This document shows positions 27,438-38,446 of a stretch of DNA of 64,000 bases, one piece after another (position 1 is the stretch's first letter; every line of letters starts with the position of its first letter). The stretch lies in contig JAHFWL010001001.1 in the NCBI GenBank assembly GCA_021292165.1, positions 1,658,182 through 1,722,181 of the forward strand. Reading direction: 5' to 3'. The notes below the pieces were generated by a model. The model was not told where the DNA came from, made no database searches, and saw only the letters and a list, made by a program, of their open reading frames with translations. A program made the translations under genes and the position numbers. Source of the DNA: Shinisaurus crocodilurus. Taxonomy: Eukaryota; Chordata; Lepidosauria; Squamata; Shinisauridae.

Positions 27438-27935
27438 CAAGGCAATCGGGGAGATTTACCGGGGCCGAGGTAGGGGTGGGAGGGGGGATTTTCACCACAA
27501 AATGAGAGTGGGTGGGGTTTTTTTTGGTTTTGTTTTTGGCAAGACTCGTGTAATTGAATGTTCATACATAAGCACTCGAGAGATGGACGATGTCCTATCC
27601 TCTGGGCAGACCATGGTATTGTATCTCCTCTGTTTTTGCTCTTCAAGGCCGTCGACAAAGTGATCTACACACCTTTGACCCCACCCCCCCACAGCCAGAG
27701 ATAGCCACACAGAGTTTGCATTGCTACCGCACCAACTCGTGCCCCCGTACCTTTTCGTTTGGTTTTGGTTTTCAGATGGAACACGGGAGTTTTGCCACCT
27801 TTCTTAAACACAAGGGGAGTGCTTGAACGAAACGACTAAAATATTATTATTTTTTTGGCGCTTTCTCTTCTTCTCTTCTCCCCCCCCCATCCCTTCTTTT
27901 TGGTGTTGATATTGACAATGTTATATAATAAATGA
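27438..27935 (+). other. TBX5: TBX5 3' untranslated region (visible part)
   Basis: Follows the TAA. Contains G-rich (27465-27490) and C-rich (27681-27692) runs. It is free of transposons, unlike its surroundings, which fits a retained UTR. The end is not certain: a first AATAAA lies at 27927-27932, but the UTR may extend to about 28.2 kb or beyond. Short open frames here are not supported. Confidence 0.7.
27927..27932 (+). terminator. TBX5: Candidate polyadenylation signal AATAAA
   Basis: Canonical hexamer 490 bp after the stop codon, followed by TATA/TATC-rich sequence. Use is unproven. Confidence 0.4.
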
Positions 27936-27981
27936 TAATATATATCTATATCTATCTATCTATATCTATATATATATATTC
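27933..27981. repeat. TATC/TATA-rich low-complexity tract
   Basis: Mix of ATATATCTATATCTATCTAT units and a TA run. Confidence 0.9.
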
Positions 27982-28295
27982 TTTTGAGTCTCTCAAAAAG
28001 AAACTGTCCCTTTTTACAGAGACTTAAAAAGGGTAAGGTTGAGGTTGACGATTGTGTTAGCTTTCTCTTTGGGGAGCGTGGGGAGGATATAGTCTTCCAC
28101 TTCTACAGGCAAGTCAATTTGGTACCTACCTCTGACAGGCACATCCAGTTTGAAATGTTTCCGGCCTGAGTTTTCCTTCATTTTGTGCCCTGTCCATGAC
28201 ATGTCATGATGTGCCCAGTGCGGGAAAGCACCAGGACAAAAGAGTTCTCAGCAAGTGAGCCACTACATTTTTGTCTTCCCCCCACCTCGCTTTCT
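27982..28295. other. Possible distal TBX5 3' UTR
   Basis: Repeat-free, with 'tttttacagagacttaaaa' and mixed sequence. It may be a continuation of the UTR; no strong later polyadenylation signal before the SINE at 28296. Confidence 0.4.
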
Positions 28296-28437
28296 AAGCT
28301 AAGCATGGAAAGCTAAGCCGGGTCAGGCCTGGTTATTACTTGGATGGGAGACCCCCCTCCTCTAGTTTCCTGCATTGAGCAGGGGGTTGGACTCGATGGC
28401 CTTGTAGGCTCCTTTCCAACTCTATGATATCTATGGA
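28296..28437 (+). mobile_element. 5S-CR1 SINE, copy 4, 5'-truncated
   Basis: Starts within the 5S-like head ('aagcatggaaagctaagccg') and keeps 'ggttattacttggatgggag', the CR1 phrase and 'caactctatgatatctatgg'. Confidence 0.9.
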
Positions 28438-28785
28438 ATAATTTGATCCTTTCCCCCTTCTTCCTTCTTTCACAAAAGATGCTCGTGTTTATATTGAATG
28501 GCCCACGTGCTCATATTTCATGTTTAAGCCATAAAGAGTCTTGTGGCACCTTAACAGGCTGACAGGTTTATGGAAGCATAAGGGTTTTGTGGACTAAAGT
28601 GGGTGTGGCCAACATGGTGCCCACGGGCACCAATGTGCCCCTAGACATCTTTCTTGGTGTCTAGCAAGGTACCCTACCCCTCCCACTTTAAACAAAAGTA
28701 ACACATTTTCTGACTGGCAGTTGGGATCGCTGTGAAATAGCTTTCTCTTGGTGATGAAAACTGTAGTTTCAAAAGAGTTGTTTAG
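28438..28785. other. Intergenic, unassigned
   Basis: Contains 'ataaagagtcttgtggcacc' and 'ggtgtggccaacatggtgcc', which look repetitive, but I cannot name the family. Confidence 0.4.
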
Positions 28786-29012
28786 GGTGCAATCCTATGG
28801 CTGGCTGGGGCATGCTGGGAGTTGTAGGCCTTTTTTCTCTGTCTAAAGCAGTGCTCTCCATCCTTGGGTCCCCAGATGTTTTTGGCCTACAACTCCGAGC
28901 ATGCCCCAACCAGCTATGCTGGCTGGGGCTTGCTGGGAGTTGTAGGCCAAAAACATCTGGGGACCCAAGGTTGGAGAACACTGGTCTAAAAATACATGGC
29001 ATTGCACCTTTA
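28786..29012. mobile_element. Foldback family B, copy 3, split by a hAT palindrome
   Basis: Left part 28786-28848 ('tagggtgcaatcctatgg', 'gagttgtaggccttttttct', 'ctgtctaaag') and right part 28984-29012 ('gtctaaaaatacatggcatt', 'gcacc') are one B element opened by the hAT insertion. Confidence 0.85.
28849..28983. mobile_element. hAT palindrome family A, copy 4, inside family B
   Basis: CAGTGCTCTCCATCCTTGGG to its complement. Flanks are GTCTAAAG (28841-28848) and GTCTAAAA (28984-28991), 7 of 8 identical. Confidence 0.92.
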
Positions 29013-29475
29013 GTGTGTTGGGGTTCAGGCCCATCTCTGCCTTCTCAGTCTTCTGGGCAGGCTACTTGCCCTTTGCCATGCCTTCCATTGCAGCCATTTT
29101 GTGTTAGCACCCGGGAGAGTTTCTCAAATTGCCAAATGTGCCCATGGCCCGAAAAGGTTGCCTACCCCAGACTAGAGAGTGAGTCTTCTTCATCCAATTC
29201 TTTGGGCCAGGCTAGAGGTTATATTAACAGCTGTCTGCTGCCCACAATGGCAGACACATATCTGGCCATCCACTCCGCCATAATGTCTGCTAGAACTTAC
29301 CCATGCTCCAACATAATTACAATGCTCTCTCTGCACACCACACAATTGGCTACCATGGTGCTGCTAGAACATGGGTAAGTTCTACTAGATTTTACACATG
29401 GTTCCGGAGGGGAATAGAGTCTTCACTGCCATTTTGGGTGGTATTTGCACATTCAAAATGTTTAGTCTGGGGCCA
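29013..29475. other. Intergenic, unassigned
   Basis: An inverted pair near 29295 ('ctagaacttacccatgctcc') and 29363 ('gctagaacatgggtaagttc') suggests another foldback remnant. The 193-codon open frame at 28797-29378 passes through two repeats and is rejected. Confidence 0.45.
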
Positions 29476-29691
29476 AGGAGAGACTGGCGACTCCTTTGCC
29501 AGTGGGGCTCCTCATCCATGGTAGCTTTTATTCTGAGCTTTATAGGAGCTATCCATGGTGCACTGTGGTGCTGAACCTATATTGGGGATGAAGTACAGCA
29601 CCATGGATAGCTCCTATAAAGCTCAGAATGAAAGCTGCAATGAATAAGGAGCCCCATTGACAAAGGAGTCACCAGTGTCCCCTGAGTCTGG
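29476..29691. mobile_element. Foldback family C, copy 3
   Basis: Arms 'gctttataggagctatccat' and 'ggatagctcctataaagctc', outer 'actggcgactcctttgcc' and 'acaaaggagtcaccagtg'. Confidence 0.83.
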
Positions 29692-29935
29692 TCCTTAGAA
29701 GACCAGCACTCACACCACGTTCTAATGCAGGAGTGCAGAAGCTTAGGCCTGGTGGCCAAATTCGACCTTCCTGCGGTCCTAGTCTGGCCTTCTGGGGTTC
29801 TCCAGATGCATGTGCCCCCTGGCCCTGGTCTTCCCCCCCAATCATTTGGTCGTTTCCCGGCTTTTGTGTAGTTTTTTCCCCCCATTCTAAAAGACTGAAG
29901 TTCTCTTCCTAAGCCTTAGTTACTGGAACAAAAAG
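29692..29935. other. Intergenic, unassigned
   Basis: Phrases 'gaggccgggggggg'-like and 'cattctaaaagactgaagtt' recur at 49330-49470, so this is part of another dispersed repeat, not named. Confidence 0.4.
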
Positions 29936-30075
29936 CTTTAGGGTGCAATCCTATGCACGTTTAGACAGGAAAAGGATGTACAACTCCCGGCATCCCTCAG
30001 CCAGCATGGTTGGCTGAGGGATGCTGGGAGCTGTAGGACTTTTGTGGGAGTTGTAGGACGTTTCCCTGTCCAAAC
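29936..30075. mobile_element. Foldback family B, copy 4
   Basis: 'tagggtgcaatcctatgcac', 'acaactcccggcatccctca', 'gccagcatggttggctgagg', 'gatgctgggagctgtaggac', then a worn right end 'ctgtccaaacac'. Confidence 0.8.
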
Positions 30076-30894
30076 ACAGAGAAGTTTACACCGTTAAGCT
30101 ACAACTTGCTTTTAAATTTTGCATTTGGCCCCGCCCACTTTGCCTTTGGCCCCGCCCATGACTGGACGGTGGCCCCTGGGAGCTTTTCCAAAAGCCCTCA
30201 GCCTGAAACAGGTTTTTCACCTCGGCTCCAGCAATAGGGAGCAAAGGTTTATTTGTGGTAAACTGGGCGACCAGCAAACAATGTTCTGAGAGCAGTTTCA
30301 GATACGACATGGCTGCAGGAGGTGCAATTGCATCCCATCTCCTCTTGACCCCCTCAGCTCCCTCTTGCCTGAAATAGGATTTTGGCACCTCCCCCCTTGC
30401 CCAGATGTGTAAAGTCTCTCTGTTCTTGGAGCTTGCTTGTCCCTGGGGAGTGGGTAGGCATGGCTATGTAGCCAGGAGTGGACTGGGGCGACTTGCCCCC
30501 CTAATTTTTTTTTTTTACAAATAATTTGAAAAAGTGTTCAATTTTGTCTTTAAAAGGTCTGCAAATCAGGTGAACTGCCCCCTGCCTTTTTGGCACCCCC
30601 TAACTTTTAAGGTAGCTACAGGCCTGGGAAAGGATGCTGTTCTATTTCGGATGAGATAAGAGATGTAGAGGAGCAAGAATCTGACCTCCCTTGCCTTTCC
30701 CGTTTCACCTTAGTCGAGGTCAGTTCTTGGTCTCACGAGAAAAGGGGCACCCACCACCAGATCGACTGAACGCGTCGGTGTTGTGACCAAGTTTCAGCAA
30801 CGTTCTCTCGCTTCCACCAGATGACCGAGGCATGGCTTCTCATGAAAGAAATCCAATCAGTTTATGTTTGGATTCACACACAACTGAGGCCCAG
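30076..30894. other. Intergenic, unassigned
   Basis: Tandem 'ttggccccgccca' phrases at 30125-30160. Otherwise no family recognised and no coding signal. Confidence 0.45.
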
Positions 30895-31030
30895 AGCTAG
30901 GGTAGCCCATCACCCCAACAACAACACCAAAAGAGGATGGATTTCCATCAAATGGGTATATGCTGATTTATAGCTTAAGATGCACATTTAGAAACCATGA
31001 CAATCATTTAAATAGAAATACAATCCGTAT
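30895..31030. repeat. Repeat family H fragment
   Basis: 'agctagggtagcccatcacc', 'aaaagaggatggatttccat', 'cttaagatgcacatttagaa', 'accatgacaatcatttaaat': the second module in reverse. Confidence 0.4.
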
Positions 31031-31320
31031 AGCGGGGGTAGACTGTGGCCGCTGTGCCTGCTAGGTTTGCATTCCAGGTGCCAACTGCTGATGGGCAAGT
31101 TCAGGGTCCCTGTAGTGTATGGGTTATGGTTGCTGATTGATTGGCTTGCCTGCTATCTGTTGCTCCTGTTCGTTTGCTGCCAACAGGTGGTTCCAGGCAA
31201 GCGTTTTGTTTTGTGTGTTTGTTCAGTTTTGTTCTGGAAGCTTTCTATTAAAGACGTGTTATGAGGAACTCTAAGCTTGACTCCTAGTCCTCTATTTAGA
31301 TAAATAGTGAGGACGCTACA
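31031..31320 (+). mobile_element. LTR-like segment, weak call
   Basis: A region beginning TGTGGCC and ending GCTACA with 'tctattaaagacgtgttat' (ATTAAA signal) near its 3' end, as in LTRs. No target duplication. Confidence 0.3.
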
Positions 31321-31445
31321 CCTGCTCCCCCATCTTATGGTTTTTAGGGGTGGAGAACCTCAAGCCCAGGCCCCAAATGCAGCCCACCTGGGGTCTCAAT
31401 CTGGTCTGCCGGGGTTCCCCAGAAGACCACCTCTTCCCCTGCCTC

Positions 31446-31835
31446 CAGAGGTGGTGTTGGGGGGCACTAGGGCTGGAGCCCCAAAACGTCCATTTGGCAC
31501 CCCAAATCTCTGGGAGGTCATCTGCCCCACCACCCTACTGTCCATGGGCACTTGCTGAAATAAAGGTTCAGGGCTCCCGAGGATCTCTGTTGCATCAGAT
31601 CCCCCTGGATTAGCTGACTTTTGCCCACATGTGCTTCCCCTCTTGCTGCCCCCCCTTGAATCTTTCTGCCTGAGGTTTTTTTTCTTTTCTGAAATCAAAT
31701 GCCTCCCTCTCCCCTATCCATACATCCTTTTTTTACAAATAGGGGTGTCCTTAGGAGACAGGGTCCTTTAAAGACAGACTTTAGTGCATATATAAATTAA
31801 CATATGCAAATTTGTGCATATATTATTTACCACAA
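31446..31835 (+). mobile_element. Repeat family R1, copy 3
   Basis: CAGAGGTGGTGTTGGGGGGC start, then 'accccaaatctctgggaggt', 'gggcacttgctgaaataaag', 'ggggtgtccttaggagacag', 'aacatatgcaaatttgtgca'. The right end is lost. Confidence 0.68.
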
Positions 31836-32124
31836 TAGGGACTCTCACTTTAATTAATTAAAAATAGCTGTTCCCATACCTATGTGTTCCTCACACATCA
31901 TCTGGGCCTATCTACACTACAAATGTATATTGGCCATATTCCACATTAATTGTTAAGACTAAAGAATGCTGGGAATTGGTAGTTTAGTAAAGTGCTGGGA
32001 AACATCTCTTAGAGATCCTTTCTCCTCTCCTAAGAGAACCCACACAACTCCCAGAGTTCTCTGGGAAGAGGGAATGATTGTTCAACCAGTTTGTGGTTAC
32101 ATTACATCTATTAGGGGTGGGCAG
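31836..32124. other. Intergenic, unassigned
   Basis: Contains 'ttaagactaaagaatgctgg' and a reversed 'acaactcccagagttctctg', probably a worn foldback. Confidence 0.4.
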
Positions 32125-32225
32125 AAGGTAGATCTCCAAAGGTTTTGGACTCACAGAAGCCCCTGCCAGCACGGCCAATGGTCAAGAATGCTGGGAGTTG
32201 ATGTCCAAAACAACTGGAGATCTAC
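32125..32225. mobile_element. hAT-type hairpin, variant
   Basis: 'gcagaaggtagatctccaaa' and 'ttggactcacag' pair loosely with 'gttgatgtccaaaacaactg' and 'agatctac' around 'ccagcacggccaatggtcaa'. Confidence 0.55.
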
Positions 32226-32585
32226 TTTCTCTCTATGCCTGGTCTATATATGGCCACAGTCCCTCTCTCTATTCTCTATCATTCCCCTGATCCCTATGAA
32301 CTGCTATTTGGACAGGCATTTTCAATTGCTGCCAGTGGTGACTTCTTCCATGGTGCTGAACTATTTGCCTGGAATGACCCATCATGCAGATAATTTTTCT
32401 GCCACCCACTAAAATGTGGATCTGTAATGGAACACTGACAGAAGCCTTATCTGGGGGTGAGTCACCCGCAGATAAATGGCCCACTGTGTAGTAGCTGCCA
32501 CTGCAGGGGAACTCCTGTGTTTAGAAATGTGTTTAGAAATGTGCCAGATATTTGGGAGGTTTGATTTTCAGGATGAATTATTCTA
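32226..32585. other. Intergenic, unassigned
   Basis: Nothing recognised except a tandem 'gtgtttagaaat' pair at 32518-32542. Confidence 0.45.
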
Positions 32586-33120
32586 ATTAGCAATGGACGT
32601 ACCTTTCAATTTCTGTTTCTCTCGGTTTTTCGTTTTTCCAGTCTTATGTTCAGTTGGCCCCAAATGTTGAGAATTTTTCCAATTTTAAGTTTGGTTCATT
32701 ATGAACACTGAGATTTATTTTTTCTTAAAGTTCGCATGAAAATCCACACACGTGGAGTGCTCATGTCTCCTAATACATGCATTTTTGTACACAACTTTGC
32801 CCAATGTACACTTTTTACATTTTCCTAACATAATGCTTTCTTGAAAGTTTTGGTGTGTGTTTTTTTTTGTTTTTTTTACTAATATACACATATATTTTTT
32901 TTGCTCACTTCCCCCTAATATGCACCTCTTTGTATATTGGAGAACTCCCAACTGGAGAACTTTGTATATTGGAAAATGTATGATTGGAGAACTCCCTTGC
33001 AACATCCAGAGAAGTGTGAATATTGAAGGATAACTGAGTTTTGGTGCATGTATTGGTTCGAAAGTGCAAAATTAGGGAATTCACATTAAAATGTGAACCA
33101 AATAATCCCCCCCCCATCTC
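32586..33120. repeat. Repeat family G, copy 2
   Basis: 'aatgtgaaccaaataat' end, T-rich centre, repeated 'ggagaactccc' and 'tttgtatattgga' units at 32930-32995. Confidence 0.4.
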
Positions 33121-33171
33121 TAGGATGAATGTAATGATTTTGGGGATTGACATTTCCTCATCAACATAGAG

Positions 33172-33307
33172 CAGGGCTCTCCAACCTTGGGTCCCCACAT
33201 GTTGCTGGCCTATAGCTCCCAGTATAACAAGCCAGCATGGCTAATGGCAAGGGATTCTGGGAGCTGTAGTCCAGCAACATCTGGGGACCCAAGGTTGGAG
33301 ACCCCTG
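33172..33307. mobile_element. hAT palindrome family A, copy 5
   Basis: CAGGGCTCTCCAACCTTGGG to 'ccaaggttggagacccctg'. Flanks ACATAGAG and AGCTAGAG agree at 6 of 8 positions. This older subtype has 'tgttgctggcctatagctcc' arms. Confidence 0.88.
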
Positions 33308-33525
33308 AGCTAGAGGCTGAAATCCAGTCTCTTACTGTTTTCTTCCATTGCCTTCCCCTGTTGACTGCTCTGTGCATGCATTTAACCAAATCTCGATTCT
33401 CTCCTTTTTCAACAGCCCCCTCCAAGCACATGGGAGAGCTGCGCTCACAGATTGCCACACACAAGTCATGGAATGACTCATGTCCTTACATCAAGGATAG
33501 GCAGATGGTAAATAAATATCTACTA
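33308..33525. other. Intergenic spacer
   Basis: Nothing recognised. Confidence 0.4.
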
Positions 33526-33935
33526 GCGTAGAGATGAGCGAACCAGTGATTTTCGAACTCGACTTAAATTCTCCGAAAATCACTTTGATGTTCATTTCAT
33601 CTCATGCCTGTTGTGAGCTGATTTTTGGCTCTTTCGAATGGGAAAAGTGAACACTTTTTAATGGGAAAGTGTTTTTTCAAAAGTGCATACTTCCTCCCCC
33701 CATTGACTAAAGTGTGAAAATGTGTTTTGTTTTTAAATGAGCATTTCGAAGTGTGCATTTTTAAAGGATATACCTTTTTTCAAATGCGATCAGAAGTTCG
33801 GGAATTTGTGAATAATTTTGGAGAACATCTGCTCCCATTCATGTTTGCACTCGGGGTTGAGCATGGGGCACTTCTAAGTGATTTGCAAACTGAAACTAAA
33901 TTCTCTTACTTCTGTAATGTGTAGATTTCTGGATG
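33526..33935. repeat. Repeat family G, copy 3
   Basis: 'gagatgagcgaaccagtgat', 'gaaaatcactttgatgttca', 'aagtgtgcatttttaaag', 'gggcacttctaagtgatttg'. Confidence 0.4.
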
Positions 33936-35162
33936 ATTTGCAATAGATCAGCAAGAGTTTCCAATTCCATATTTTTTAGCAATAGCAATGACATAACAAC
34001 TTCCCCACACCTAAATTTAGGTAGGCTGTTGAAATGAAGAAAATATGGGGTAACTTGAGAATGGACTTGTGTATGAAAGGACTGTGAATTCTATTCAGTT
34101 CTGGTATTGAACAGAAATTCCTAGGCTCAGAATATGCCCAGAGGCACCCTGTTCTTTCATTCTAAGTGTATGCCTTTTGCACCTGGCTCTGATTGGTAAA
34201 TCTTGTGGTTATAGTAAAAACAAAGTAGATCTGTCAAGCCTGAAGTCTGCCCAGCCCTGCCTTAGATTGTATGAATATTCACTGCTCTTTCCTCCCCCAA
34301 TACAGTCTAGTGGCATCATTTCCCCTGCCTGCTGGTTTTTCCTTCTTCTTAAATCAGGCACATGGCTGTTGTCACCCAGTCAGGGTCAACAGAATGCTCG
34401 ATCTGATGAGATGGCATCCCTTGACGTCAATAAATACATTCATGTGGGTTGATGCAGCCAATCAGATTTGGCTACTTGAAGATGACATTCTGAGCAAATG
34501 AGGGCAATTGAGGAGTAAAAGCAAGTGAGGGCAATTTAAAAAAACAATTCCTCAGTTCAGCATTGGTGAAAATGGTAGGAAACAGCAGTGACTCATTGGG
34601 GTTCATTCCTAGGCCACATATGCCCATTTGACCTCTAGCAGTCTTATAATTTCTTTGAAAAATCGAGCACCTCCAAAGTGATGATGGGTTCTCCACTGAC
34701 CGATTTAATGAAATCAGTGTTTCGATTCCCCGAGAGCACTGCAGACAGTAAGAAAAATATCTGAAACCAAGTTGGAAAAAAATATATATCAGTCAAATCC
34801 TGTGAGTTTAATGACAAGTGAAAAATCTAATTTGTACAATGATCGTTTCATTCTTTTTGTCTTCCTTTGTAAAAAGAAAAGAAAATATAAGAATATTATC
34901 TGCATATGTTAAATGCGACATTAAACAAATTTGTGTTTAAAAAGTGCTGAGATAGGTGGGGAGATGGTGTGTAGGTGAAAACAATCTAATTGCAGGGTTC
35001 TTTGGATGTAATATTTTAATGGTACTATTTATTGATAAATAGGTATTCTAATAAATAATAACAGGTAATAAAATCAGCAATGCAGCTGGTTGGAAACTTT
35101 TTAATTTTTTATTTTATTAGTACTCCGATTACAAGCTTGGTTTCTCCTGCTCTGCCCTTCCA
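33936..35162. other. Repeat-poor intergenic block, candidate regulatory DNA
   Basis: More than 1.2 kb with no clear transposon. 34080-34260 is echoed at 57090-57280 ('tagatcc', 'caagcctgaagtctgccc'), so part of it is an old repeat. 34690-35095 is AT-rich and unique, with 'ttatctgcatatgttaaatg' and several homeodomain-type TAAT words. Confidence 0.35.
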
Positions 35163-35250
35163 CTCCTCCTCCTCTTCTTCTTCTTCTTCTTCTTCTTCTT
35201 CTTCTTCTTCTTCTTCTTCTTCTCCTTCTTCTTCTTCTTCTCCAAACTGT
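35163..35250. repeat. (TTC)n microsatellite
   Basis: Begins CTCCTCC and becomes about 24 TTC units with one CTCC break. Confidence 0.95.
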
Positions 35251-35591
35251 ACTTTTTAAAATTACAAATGACCCTAACTAGAAAAACAGGGCATACAAAA
35301 TGTATTCATGTGAGAGAAAATGAATGTGTGTGGAAGTCCGCATGTATGGGGGAGTGAGATGACAAATATGTCCACACGTATGTTTCAAAAGTGGGGACAG
35401 GAGGATTTACCCATCTAACCTTTCCATATCTTTGTGTGGCAATTTAAGGTTAATAGCTACCATGTGCTATGAAGTACAAGGTATCTGGACACCTGCTTTC
35501 CCATCCGCCTACACTCATTCCGCCCCATGCAACTTCACAGGCAAAATCTAAACCTGACAGTGGTAGATATTTGAACACAAGAACACACTTG
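35251..35591. other. Intergenic, unassigned
   Basis: Nothing recognised. Confidence 0.4.
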
Positions 35592-35970
35592 CAGCTAGGG
35601 ATGCTGGAGAAATCCACAAGGGAGTCCAGTGAGTTCATGTTTCTATGAATCCGACGTGCGGATTCCTCCGCAGAAAGGCTTTTTCAGAGTCGTGTGCATT
35701 CCGCAGACCTGTGGACAGTGGTTTTTTTAAACTTTTGGGGTGGGTTTAGTGCCATTTCATTTGTTTGCAAATACCTACTCACACATTGATGCGCATTAGT
35801 GCTGTTATGTGTGTGCACTTATGCGCATCAGCACAAGCGATCATTTGCAGGCAAATGCAATTCTTGTGCAAAAAATCAGCTTCCATCAATAAGCAGGCGG
35901 AACAAAAGGCACCATGCTGGTCCGCAAAACACAAGACAGGGTGGATTTGGCAAAACCCGCACATCGCTAC
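35592..35970. repeat. Repeat family G, copy 4
   Basis: 'ctagggatgctggagaaatc' start (complement of the end of copies 7 and 8), 'ttcatgtttctatgaatccg', then 'gatgcgcattagtgctgtta' and 'gcacttatgcgcatcagcac' words. Confidence 0.5.
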
Positions 35971-35971
35971 T

Positions 35972-36060
35972 TGCAGCGCAATCCTGTGCATGTCTACTCA
36001 GAAGTAAGCCCCATACCGTTCAGTGGGGCTTACTCCCAGGTAAGTGTGTATAGGATAGCT
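35972..36060. mobile_element. Foldback family I, copy 3, best copy
   Basis: 'gcgcaatcctgtgcatgtct', 'actcagaagtaagcccc', then 'gtggggcttactcccaggta' and 'gtgtgtataggatagc'. Arms of about 35 bp. Confidence 0.85.
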
Positions 36061-36242
36061 GCCAGGAAGAGCAATCCAAAGAGGGCGGGGGAGGGAGAAT
36101 CCATGCTGGAGGATCTGCCAAATCCCAAGCCCTGATGTACTCACACCAGCAGGGTGGCTGGAGGAGGGGAAATAACTCTGCCAGTTCCAGAGCGCTATAC
36201 CTTTCCCCCCCTGTTCCAGGGGTGCATCTGGGGAATGGGAGA
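36061..36242. other. Intergenic spacer, family E-like
   Basis: 'gggcgggggagggagaatcc' and 'ccagttccagagcgctat'. GC-rich; possibly a scrap of family E. Confidence 0.3.
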
Positions 36243-36429
36243 CAGTGGGGTAGCGGAGCCGGGGCTTGCATGGACGCAGCAGTGCCAACACTTTTTTAGT
36301 GGGGACTCTGACATCACCTGACACACTCCCCTCAGACTTCCTTTCCCCCTCTGAGCATAGCTGCAATCCTCACAGCAGTGGGAGGGGAAATGAATTTCCC
36401 CAACAACAATACTGGAAAGACCTGCACCC
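36243..36429 (+). mobile_element. hAT-like family D, copy 3, truncated
   Basis: CAGTGGGGTAGCGGAGCC start, 'ggactctgacatcacctgac', 'ctgcaatcctcacagcagtg', then cut at 'acaatactgg'. Confidence 0.75.
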
Positions 36430-36443
36430 AACGTGCATATGGG

Positions 36444-36850
36444 CAGTGGTGTAGTGGAACCGGGGCTCACAGGGTCAAAAAACCAGGGCTCTTTGATTAG
36501 CAGGAACCACGATGTTGTCTGCCACCCCGCTCAGATTTCCCTTCCCACCCACCCCCTGTGCTTAGCTGCAATCCTCACAATGGCGGGACAGGGAACGAAT
36601 GTTTTCAGCAACAATATATAGTTGTGAGCTATTCCCGCTGCAATGCAAAGTATTTTGGGGTGGCCTGGTCTTGAAGGAGCAATTAAGATCCAACCAAGAG
36701 GTTTACAACAGACCTGCTCCTGGTGGAGATGAAAACTGCTAGAACTGGTTTGTTGATGCAGATTAACACAACAGTGGCCAGGATTTTTGGCTTCTCTTTG
36801 GGGGCGTGGCTATGGGGACTGTCATGAAGCGTGCCTGCACTTCACCACTG
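36444..36850 (+). mobile_element. hAT-like family D, copy 4, complete
   Basis: CAGTGGTGTAGTGGAACC to 'gcctgcacttcaccactg'; the last 8 bases are complementary to the first 8. ATGGG stands on both sides. It directly follows truncated copy 3 in the same orientation. Confidence 0.8.
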
Positions 36851-37014
36851 ATGGGAGAGCTTAGGATCTGCCAGATCCCAGGCTTCCTGGATCTGTCCCT
36901 GAAACATGCCCTTTATGCCTGGATAGCATGGCAAGGGTGACAGAGGTCAGGATGGGCCGCAAGTCATTCAGGAGAAATTGAAGCCGTCCTGAAAAGGAGG
37001 AACTGTCAGGCTCC
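36851..37014. other. Intergenic spacer
   Basis: Nothing recognised. Confidence 0.4.
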
Positions 37015-37470
37015 AAATTAGCGATGTGCAAATCAGCAAAGTGAGAGCACATAGAGGTTCTCCAAGTTTCCTCTTGAAGCTCCTTCTGACTCATGTCCAT
37101 ATCAGATTGTGAGCTTTGTTTTGTTTTTTTCCCCACCTAAAAATCCATGCATATTTTGTGTGTATTTTTCCAAATGTACGCATCAATTCTATGCATTTTT
37201 GAAATGTACGGATTTCCCCCCATTGATCAAAGCATACTTGTGCTCGAATGCAAACATTTTTAATGCATATTTTTCAAATACATGAACTTGCCGGAAGCAT
37301 TTTTCTTGTTCTGCAAACCACATTGCAAGGTTGGAAATGCACGGACGTTGACCACAGCTTCTGTTTGAGTCTGCGTAACTGCGTTCAGTTCTGGGGTGTG
37401 TGTGCGAACTGGGTAAATTCTGATCAAAACCGAACTGGAATGAATTTCTCATACAGCGCTAGTTCATTTT
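37015..37470. repeat. Repeat family G, copy 5
   Basis: 'aattagcgatgtgcaaatca', 'gtgtgtatttttccaaatgt', 'tgcatatttttcaaata'. Boundaries uncertain. Confidence 0.4.
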
Positions 37471-37810
37471 CAAACATTAGCATTGTTTGCCTAGAGAGGA
37501 AGCAGCAGCATCAACATCAACTGAGAAAGCAAGAAATAGAATTGGATGCAACATCAAGGACCATGTGATGGAGAGCTACTTGACCATGTTTCCAGGAGGG
37601 AAATGACCCTGCTTGACCTTTAACCTTAGAAGTCTTTCCACATTTGATTTCTTTAGGATTACTTCTACATCCATTAGTGTCAATGCAGTGGGAGGGGGGA
37701 ATCTTTCATTAATTTCAACTGGAACACAAGCACATTTCTTGGATACAGGATACTTTAAGGCTGGCCTCCATCTCTTCAATTTCAGTGCTAGGTGGCACGT
37801 GAAGAAATAA
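37471..37810. other. Intergenic spacer
   Basis: Nothing recognised. Confidence 0.4.
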
Positions 37811-38157
37811 CAGGATCATACTCTTCCAGTACTTGAAGGGTTGTCACAAAGAGGAGGGCCAGGATCTCTTCTCGACCATACCAGTTTGCAGGACACGGAA
37901 TAATGGGCTCAAGTTACAGGAACCCAGATTCCACCTAAACATCAGGAAAAAAATTCCTGACTGTTAGAGCAATAAGACAATGGAACCAACTATCTAGGGA
38001 GGTGGTGGGCTCTCCCACTCTGGAGGCATTCAAGGTGAAGCTGGACGGCCATCTGTCTGGGATGCTTTGACTCGGATTCCTGCATTGAGCAGGGGGTTGG
38101 ACTCGATGGCCTTGTAGGCCCCTTCCAACTCTACTTTTCTATGATTCTATGATATCT
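37811..38157 (+). mobile_element. CR1 LINE 3' end, longest copy
   Basis: 'tcttccagtacttgaagggt', 'aagaggagggccaggatctc', 'ttccacctaaacatcaggaa', 'gtgggctctcccactctgga' and the tail TTCTATGATTCTATGAT. This covers the end of the reverse-transcriptase frame and the 3' untranslated region; no open frame survives. Confidence 0.9.
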
Positions 38158-38212
38158 TTTAGAATGTGTACATCATGATCCATCACTTACTATGTAACGT
38201 GCAGGGCTTAGA

Positions 38213-38446
38213 GAGCCAGTGTGGCGTAGGGGTTAGAGTGTTGGACTGGGACTCAGGAGATCCAAGTTTGAGTCCCCACCAAGCCATGAAGCTCACTGGG
38301 TGACTTTAGGCCAGACACTGACTCTCTGCTTAACCTGCCTCACAGAGTTGTTGTGAAGATAAAATGGAGAAGAGGACGATTATGTACGTTGCCTTGAGCT
38401 CCTTGGAGGAACAAAGGCGGGATATAAATAGAATTAAATAAATAAC
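38213..38446 (+). mobile_element. Sauria-type tRNA SINE, copy 5
   Basis: 'agccagtgtggcgtaggggt', 'agatccaagtttgagtcccc', 'cacagagttgttgtgaagat', tail 'gatataaatagaattaaata'. Confidence 0.94.

Noticed and set aside
28797..29378. 193-codon plus-strand frame
   Set aside because: It crosses a family B element and a hAT palindrome and shows no protein features.
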